Positions 59,074-64,000 of a DNA stretch of 64,000 nucleotides are shown here, piece after piece. The stretch's first letter is position 1; each line of letters starts with the position of its first letter. Where the stretch lies: the NCBI GenBank assembly GCA_022605425.2, contig CM061253.1, positions 322,501 to 386,500 on the forward strand, written 5' to 3'. The translations under genes were made by a program, and so were the position numbers. This DNA is from Hamiltosporidium tvaerminnensis (taxonomy: Eukaryota; Microsporidia; Dubosqiidae). The notes under the pieces are model-generated. The model was not told the DNA's origin. It worked only from the letters and a program-made list of their open reading frames with translations, and made no database searches.

Positions 59074-59238
59074 ATGGAAAAATTTAATGAATTACTACAT
59101 GAATTTGAAAAGGAAATTAAACAGTTGCAAATAGAAGAAAATAAATTTATAAATGATTTTTATCTTATTTATGAAAATAAAAATGTAAAGAAAATATCAA
59201 ATTCGGTTTTTTACAACACTATAAATGTAATTCTTTAA
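59074..59238 (+). CDS. Small coiled-coil protein, 54 residues
   Basis: ATG 59074 to TAA 59236-59238. The product starts MEKFNELLHEFEKEIKQLQI and continues EENKFINDFYLIYENKNVKK. The first ~35 residues have a heptad-like hydrophobic pattern and high Glu/Lys content typical of a short coiled coil, unlike the hydrophobic chance ORFs nearby. The GAATACCCCCC signal directly upstream strongly suggests a real gene. An AATAAA follows at about 59255. Small coiled-coil subunits of larger complexes (kinetochore, tethering, Mediator) can look like this, but no family is recognised. R copy 6 starts about 220 bases downstream. Confidence 0.6.
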   Translation: MEKFNELLHEFEKEIKQLQIEENKFINDFYLIYENKNVKKISNSVFYNTINVIL

Positions 59239-59454
59239 AATGTGTGTTTGAGGAATAAATATTTTTCTAAATTATTTTTATATACAAATAGACCTAGAAA
59301 ATTATTGATTTTAAATATAAAAACATCAAATTTTGATTCAAAATGAGAAACAGTTTTTAAAAATAAATTTTCTTATAATTGTATTGTATTGTATTCTATT
59401 AGATTACTATTCTAAATCATAATAAAAATATGAAATTTTCCAAATTATGAGTGG
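59239..59454 (+). other. Short spacer before R copy 6
   Basis: AT-rich. It holds a possible AATAAA for the upstream gene and otherwise nothing. Confidence 0.5.
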
Positions 59455-60181
59455 AGGAAGGATAACCACATAAAAAACTTTCTGCTTGGCAATGAGTGTG
59501 TGAAACTGGTGTGAGGTCATTGTTTGGATTTTTGGTGGGAATAAAACCACACTACATCTTCGGTTGTTCCATAGGAGTTGCTATGAAGAGGAGAGGTCTA
59601 AGAAATGCAGAAACTTTTTTTACAAATATATTTGTAGTTTTTTATGTAACCAGATTGCAGACCGCAGATGAACATGTAGGTAATTGCCATGTAAAAGCAT
59701 GAAAGCCTAGCCTTGCTTACTCGGATTAGAAGACTTAGCGCCTGGGAGATATAAAAATAAAACCTATTAAAAGCCGGGAAAGCTAAGTAGCAGGTTATAC
59801 CTGTTGGTATGACATTGCACTTTCTAGGTGGACCCCATGTAAATCTCCGAAATATTTCTTAGCTAGAAGTTTATTGGGTTCAGAAAGTGTAGAGTAAGTG
59901 GGAATGCTGCATAGTCTTGGGGGACCCAGGGGGGGGGGGCTTCGGCCTTCGATCACACTCCATGCAACGGACATTAACGAACTCCGGGCAACTGCCTCGC
60001 CTATTAATTAGGTTTTACACACCTGGTAGATGAAAGGCTTTGGGACGTAGGTATCGCAGGGATTACCGATGGAGTGTTGGGGTAGCAGTTATTTATGTTA
60101 AACCTAGAACTGCGTTAATGTCATGAAAACAAATATAACACTTGCCACTATTGTAAAAAGATGTGATATTTTTAAATAAAG
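59455..60181 (+). mobile_element. R repeat copy 6, full length and young
   Basis: Nearly identical to copy 3 over 727 bases, from GAGGAAGGATAACCACAT to TTTTTAAATAAAG. All helices are intact: ACAAAT/ATTTGT hairpin, CAGGT-TAT-ACCTG, the closing stem ACACTCCAT (59955-59963) with ATGGAGTGT (60069-60077), and pseudoknot strands 59970-59979 and 60113-60122. The last base of R is followed immediately by the duplicated gene fragment at 60182. The expected target-site repeat is not found on the 5' side, so the flank was rearranged or the fragment arrived with the element. A 68-codon + ORF inside (59496-59702) is not conserved in the other copies. Confidence 0.9.
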
Positions 60182-60474
60182 ACTTTTTCATAATATTTAC
60201 GAATATTTTATAACTCATTCAGACATTTTTAAAGAAAATAAAAAATTAGATTTTGATACAAAAGTCATCTTATTTGCAAAGAAAAAGAAATTAGATAAAA
60301 TATTTTAAATAAATGGTCTTTCGACCAAATTCCCAAAAATTATTTTGATCGTACTTGGCCAAATGCACGGAAAACATAAGGAAAAGACAAATGTTTTATA
60401 CGACTGCAAATGGCAGATCAAGGGGTATAAATTTTTATGTTTTTATAAAAAAATGGATGCTTATATTTAAAGGA
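60182..60474 (+). pseudogene. Duplicated gene fragment, copy 2, joined to the R copy 6 end
   Basis: This is an inverted copy of 30002-30294, about 98% identical. The frame from 60183 to TAA 60468-60470 has 96 codons with one internal TAA at 60306-60308, at the same place as in copy 1. Homology to copy 1 starts at exactly the base after the R end. Differences from copy 1 include S for L, D for N twice, F for L, F for I and C for F, all non-synonymous. An overlapping ORF at 60355-60552 is a different frame and not a gene. Confidence 0.55.
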
Positions 60475-60672
60475 TATTTTACAAGTTATAAAATATTTAT
60501 ATATATTTCTATCAGATCTTTCTACTTAAAATTTAAATCTCAATTGTCTTGAAACCAGATTTTATAATTTTAATAGAATTTTAATTCTCATCCTATCAAT
60601 TTTTATATAAATTCTAAATTTAAAAAAAATTATTTAAAACAGAAAAACCGAATCTTTCAATAAAAATAATTC
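60475..60672. other. AT-rich spacer
   Basis: No feature is seen. Confidence 0.5.
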
Positions 60673-60869
60673 ATTTTTAAAGTTTTGATTTAATTCATAG
60701 AAAGAATAAGGATAACCTCTTTAATAATTAACTATTTACCAAAAATTATATTAATTTTAAAGTTTTGATTTAATTCATAAGTAGAATAAGGATAACCTCT
60801 TTAATAACTAACTATTTACCAAAAATTATATTAATTTTAAAGTTTTGATTTAATTCATAAGTAGAATAA
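60673..60869 (+). repeat. 80-bp tandem repeat, about 2.4 units, running into R copy 7
   Basis: AGTTTTGATTTAATTCATA starts at 60681, 60761 and 60841, an exact 80-base period. Units 1 and 2 continue GAATAAGGATAACCTCTTTA...AACTATTTACC and are nearly identical. The third unit switches into R copy 7 at the same point. Each unit therefore contains a GGATAACC segment resembling the first bases of R, as if a target plus R 5' end had been duplicated. Confidence 0.85.
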
Positions 60870-61585
60870 AGATAGCCTAATGTATAACTATCCGCTTGTA
60901 AATTATTAGTGAAAAATGATGTAAAAACCATTGTTTAAATTTATGATGAACTAAAAAACCACCCAAAAATTTTAATTTCTCATCGATGATTTAGATTTTG
61001 AGAATAAAAAAGTTTAGGAAAAAGTTAAAAATTTTTATCAAACACTTGATTTATAATTATAACCTCTATTAAAACACTTGAATACGATTTCCGTAATTTC
61101 TATCTAAAAATATGAAAATTAGACTTGATATTAGAGTTAGAAGACTAAGCACCTGAGAACTACAGAAAAAACGACCACTATAGAGTAAAAAAAGCTAAAT
61201 ACTGGGTTATAGTTGTTGATATGACATTGCACAGTCTAGATAAACCGTATATAAACTATTGAGATATATCTTAGCTAGAAATTTATTAGATTCAGAAAAA
61301 GTGAAGTAAAGATTTCAGTGTAGTCTTGGATGATCTAAGGTTAAGCTTTAACCTTCAGTTATACACCAGACAACTTACTTTATGAACGCCACTGAAACAC
61401 CTCACTTCTTATTTGATTCTAAAAATTTAAGATGAAAATCTTAAAAATGTAAGTATAGCAAATACACCAGTAAATGTCTCTAAATACTTATTTATGTTAA
61501 ACCTAGAACTACGTAAATGTCATGAAAACAAATATAACACATGTCCATTTTAGATAAGAGAGATGTTAAACATTGATTTATACTT
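60868..61585 (+). mobile_element. R repeat copy 7, degraded
   Basis: A full-length but old copy. Preserved landmarks are GATAGCCTAA at the 5' end, CATTGTTTAAATTTATGATG, TTAGAAGACTAAGCACCTGAG, TTGATATGACATTGCAC, GATATATCTTAGCTAGAAAT, and near the 3' end AAATGTCATGAAAACAAATA. The middle 5' part is AT-drifted and the pseudoknot partner is lost. The 3' end near 61585 is approximate. Confidence 0.7.
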
Positions 61586-61937
61586 CTTTGTTAAATTCAT
61601 ACTTTATTTTTCTAAAACCATTATTTATATGTATTACTTCCAATATCTAAATCATTGTACTTTAATATTTAGCTTTCTGTTTACCTAATCTAACTTCTTT
61701 TTCCTTGGGTATATATCAGGGATTAAAAAATATTTTTTTTTTATGAATTTAATAACCAATCAAAAAAAAAATAATTAGTAGTTAATATAATATGAATAAA
61801 GAATTTTAAAGAAGTTGTTTTTCAATGAAATCTAAGAAAATAAATATTTATAATTAACCTTTTGACCATAAAAATAAGAATAATAAACACTACGAAGCTA
61901 TAAAAATATAACATTATATACAATTAATCTCCTCAAT
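61586..61937. other. AT-rich DNA
   Basis: Nothing recognised. Confidence 0.5.
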
Positions 61938-62220
61938 CAATAAAAATATTATTTCAACTAGATACAAGTAGAATATTTTTAAACTAGATACAAGTAAAAA
62001 TATTATTTCATAGAAATTCAAGTAAGAATATCTATTAAAGTAATTCAAGTAAGAATATCTTTTAAAGTAATACAAGTAAGAATATTTATAAAAAATAAAA
62101 ATATCTATAAAAGCAATACAAGTAGAATATTATTTCATAGAAATTCAAGTAAAAATATTATTTCATAGAAATACAAGTAAAAATATTTATACACACTATT
62201 ATTCCAAGTAAAAATATTTC
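61938..62220 (+). repeat. Degenerate minisatellite, about 25-30-bp unit
   Basis: Imperfect units with the core TACAAGTA(G)AATAT or TTCAAGTAAAAATAT are separated by ATTTCATAGAAA or TCTATTAAAGTAA. About ten units are seen. The array ends just beyond the 3' end of the VAP-like gene (minus strand). Confidence 0.75.
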
Positions 62221-62240
62221 AAATCAAAAAAATATAATTT

Positions 62241-62699
62241 TTATTTAAAACTGATAATTTTCCATATCAAAAACATAAAAGCATAACCAATCACACACCA
62301 AGACATTGCATCCACAATTTCAAATTGTTTTCCATTTTCTTTAATCTCATCTCCTATTTCAATAGATAATTTATGAGACATGAGAGGTTTGACACTTTGA
62401 TCTTTTAAAAATTCTTTAAAATCGTCCTGTGTTTTACGCCAGTCAAAATCATATATTTCCACCATAAATTTATGATCACTGGCTGGTACAGCAGTTTCAT
62501 TAATAAAAAGTTGTATTTCTACAGTCTGAAGTGGTATTATTATACCACTTGTAGGTTTCACTAAATATTCTTTTGGACGTGTCGTTCGTATTCTAAATCC
62601 TTTACCTTCTACACTTGAGTTGTATATTGTTAGTATTGATACTCTTTCTCCTTCTTTTATTGTTATTTTGTCTTGTGGTCGTATTATAACTTCTGACAT
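62241..62699 (-). CDS. VAP/Scs2-like MSP-domain membrane protein
   Basis: 152 residues from ATG 62699-62697. VAP proteins are tail-anchored in the ER and recruit FFAT-motif partners at membrane contact sites. The MSP domain covers about residues 1-105. It has VIIRPQDKITI at the start, an N-S pair in LTIYNSS, the hallmark FRIRTTRPKEYLVKPTSG (K/R-TT-P-Y-V-P, the FFAT-binding face), then IIPLQTVEIQLF. A shorter polar linker follows instead of the long coiled coil of larger VAPs. The C-terminus is one hydrophobic helix (WCVIGYAFMFLIWKII, about 131-148). A frame start four codons upstream would be GTG; ATG 62699 is preferred because GATACCC lies 3 bases before it. The gene is intact. Confidence 0.88.
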   Translation of the reverse strand: MSEVIIRPQDKITIKEGERVSILTIYNSSVEGKGFRIRTTRPKEYLVKPTSGIIIPLQTVEIQLFINETAVPASDHKFMVEIYDFDWRKTQDDFKEFLKDQSVKPLMSHKLSIEIGDEIKENGKQFEIVDAMSWCVIGYAFMFLIWKIISFK

Positions 62700-62702
62700 T
62701 AA

Positions 62703-62709
62703 GGGTATC
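62703..62709 (-). promoter_or_regulatory. GATACCC start signal of the VAP-like gene
   Basis: On the minus strand, GATACCC is followed by TTA and the ATG. It resembles the GAATACCC before SOF1 and fixes the start. Confidence 0.6.
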
Positions 62710-62767
62710 ACATAGACATGTTAAGTCTGTAAGTAAGAAACGGTATGTATGTTGTTTCAGTATATAA

Positions 62768-63265
62768 AGGGGTATTTAAAGGGTGTTAGTCTTAAGAGGG
62801 TGTTATTTATTTTACTGATTAGTAAAGGGTGTTGGTGTTAATAGGGTGTTAATAATATGTACTCATAATTAAAGGGTGTTAGTTTTAAGAGGGGTTAACA
62901 ATATGTACTATTAATTAAAGGGTGTTAGTTTTAAGAGGTGTTAATAATATGTACTAATTATAGGGTCTTAAAGAATATTTATTTAAAGGGTTAGTGTTTA
63001 AGGGGTGTTAATACAAGGAGATGGTATTTAAGAGGTGTTAATAATATGTACTTATAATTAAAGGGTGTTAGTGTTATGAGGTGTTAATAATATGTACATA
63101 TAATTAAAAGGTGTTAACATCATTACTTATAATAAAGGGGTTTTATTAATTACTACTGCAATAAAAGGGTGCTAACCTTAACCCTTATATTTAAAGGGGT
63201 GTTAATATCAATACTTATAATAAAGGGGTTTTATTAATTACTACTTATAATAAAAGGGTGTTAAG
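62768..63265 (+). repeat. GGGTGTTA-rich degenerate array
   Basis: About fifteen units of AAAGGGTGTTAGT or GAGGTGTTAATAATATGTAC alternate with ATAATTAAAGGG spacers; unit length is about 15-50 bases. The G-rich strand is the + strand. GGGTGTTA is one step from the telomere-like GGGTTA seen (as CCCTAA) further right, so this may be degenerate telomere-associated DNA. It also forms the upstream region of the VAP-like gene. Confidence 0.85.
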
Positions 63266-63380
63266 AGACAAAATAACTAAAATACTTTCTAACTATAAAA
63301 CCTTATAAATACAAAAATCTAAAATAATTTACAAATATTTTATTTTCGTAGTAAAACAGAGTTTAGAAGGAAGGCTACCT

Positions 63381-63480
63381 CTTATACCAACCCTCTTACA
63401 CTAATACAATACTAACCTTCTTATACTAATACATTACTAAACCTTATACCAACACTTTTACACTGATAGATTACTAACCT
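63381..63480 (+). repeat. C-rich minisatellite
   Basis: Units of about 30 bases with CTTATACCAACCCTCTTACA, ACTAATACATTACTAACC and close variants; three to four copies. The C-rich strand is +, the same sense as the adjacent CCCTAA array. Confidence 0.7.
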
Positions 63481-63495
63481 ATTATACCAATACAT

Positions 63496-63656
63496 TCCTA
63501 CCCTAACCCCAACCCTAACCCTAATATATGCATAAACACTATAACCCTAACCCTAATATATGCATAAACACTATAACCTAACCCTAATACATTACTACCG
63601 CTTATCTAACCCTAACCCTAACCCTAATATATGCATAAACAACTATAACCCTAATA
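63496..63656 (+). repeat. CCCTAA telomere-like array with a 20-bp interspersed unit
   Basis: Runs of (CCCTAA)2-3 alternate with TATATGCATAAACACTATAA, which recurs three times. CCCTAA is the C-strand of the common eukaryotic TTAGGG telomere repeat. A gene continues to the right, so this array is interstitial or subtelomeric, not a chromosome end at the window edge. Confidence 0.85.
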
Positions 63657-63672
63657 AACCACCATTAAAATC

Positions 63673-64000
63673 CTATGAATTATAACTCCTAAAACTAGGA
63701 AACTTATACTTCCTACTAAGCTTACTCTCCCCTACAACAATACCCTTTAACACCTCTTTCAACTCACTACTATTACCATCATATATACTCATTAACACTC
63801 CATTAACATACCCACCTACTCTTCTTCTTCTCATTTCTATACTATCTCCTTCTCCAAATACAAAATATTCCATTAAATCTTCTAAATTACTTACTAATCC
63901 ACTGTTACTCTCTACAATAGGTGCTAATTCACTTTGTATAAAATTTAAAGCTTTATCTACTAAATCATCCTTAAAATGTAAATTGTAATCTTTAAAAGAA
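63673..64000 (-). CDS. C-terminal end of an unidentified protein, 5' part outside the window
   Basis: The minus-strand frame is open from the window edge (first full codon at 63999) to TAG 63673-63675, giving 108 residues. It reads LVDKALNFIQSELAPIVES, NLEDLMEYFVFGEGDS, then MRRRRVGGYVNGVLMSIYDG, LKEVLKGIVVGESKLS and ends FPSFRSYNS. The composition is clearly coding. The pattern helix, acidic loop, GGYVNGVLMSI, LKEVLKGI loosely recalls the SAPS (PP6 regulatory subunit) repeat, where a GYF-V-LL helix pair is followed by LLEYLK. In that family more sequence should follow, so either this is truncated or the resemblance is accidental. The stop lies only 17 bases from the CCCTAA array. An internal ATG at 63873 is not the likely start. 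Confidence 0.7.
   Translation of the reverse strand, partial: SFKDYNLHFKDDLVDKALNFIQSELAPIVESNSGLVSNLEDLMEYFVFGEGDSIEMRRRRVGGYVNGVLMSIYDGNSSELKEVLKGIVVGESKLSRKYKFPSFRSYNS

Noticed and set aside
59496-59702. 68-codon ORF inside R copy 6
   Set aside because: It is not conserved in the other R copies and starts with a non-ATG codon. R behaves as non-coding.
60355-60552. 65-codon + ORF downstream of R copy 6
   Set aside because: It lies in a different frame from the near-open 96-codon fragment, which has the better coding signal. No C-run.

Overview
The window looks like a gene-poor, very AT-rich piece of a eukaryotic genome, most likely a microsporidian with an expanded genome. No family match proves this; it is inferred from several signs. 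The recognisable proteins are eukaryotic: Sof1/DCAF13, a VAP/MSP-domain membrane protein and a PTRHD1-type peptidyl-tRNA hydrolase. Five supported starts have a C-run 0-15 bases upstream, such as GAATACCC just before ATG, which resembles the CCC-type start signal reported for microsporidia. One gene has a 19-nt spliceosomal intron with a CTAAT branch site touching its 3' AG. There are also lineage-specific secreted-type genes in states of decay. The genus cannot be decided from the sequence.

Layout. Positions 1-30,000 hold no gene I can support. They are AT-rich decayed DNA with three copies of a ~727-bp structured repeat (called R here), a pair of ~210-250-bp repeats (called S), a 95-bp tandem duplication and a few orphan coding-like or tRNA-like fragments. 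At 30,324-30,681 (minus) is the intron-containing PTRHD1 gene, with a near-open gene fragment directly downstream that recurs at 60,182. Positions 30,700-41,800 are again gene-free, with one old R copy, a tRNA-like segment and degraded coding traces. At 41,807-43,953 lies a frameshifted leucine-rich, secreted-type pseudogene. Another old R copy and a near-perfect 116-bp hairpin follow.

The last 12 kb hold most of the genes: an interrupted ~710-codon gene (52,087-54,229), intact SOF1 (56,085-57,350), a doubtful two-helix membrane ORF (57,625-57,831), a 54-residue coiled-coil ORF (59,074-59,238), the VAP-like gene (62,241-62,699, minus) and the C-terminal end of a gene that runs off the window (63,673-64,000, minus). 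Between 60,660 and 63,660 the DNA looks subtelomeric: an 80-bp tandem repeat, two degenerate minisatellites, a GGGTGTTA-rich array on the + strand, then a CCCTAA-rich array in the opposite sense.

The most interesting item is repeat R. Seven copies occur. Two have target-site duplications of 13-17 bp, which indicates insertion by target-primed reverse transcription, as for SINEs. R has no ORF but can form conserved RNA helices, including an H-type pseudoknot with one compensatory A-U to G-C change between copies. It does not match any RNA family I know. The intact genes are housekeeping (ribosome assembly, tRNA quality control, ER contact sites) and show no sign of being a functional cluster; each has its own start signal.
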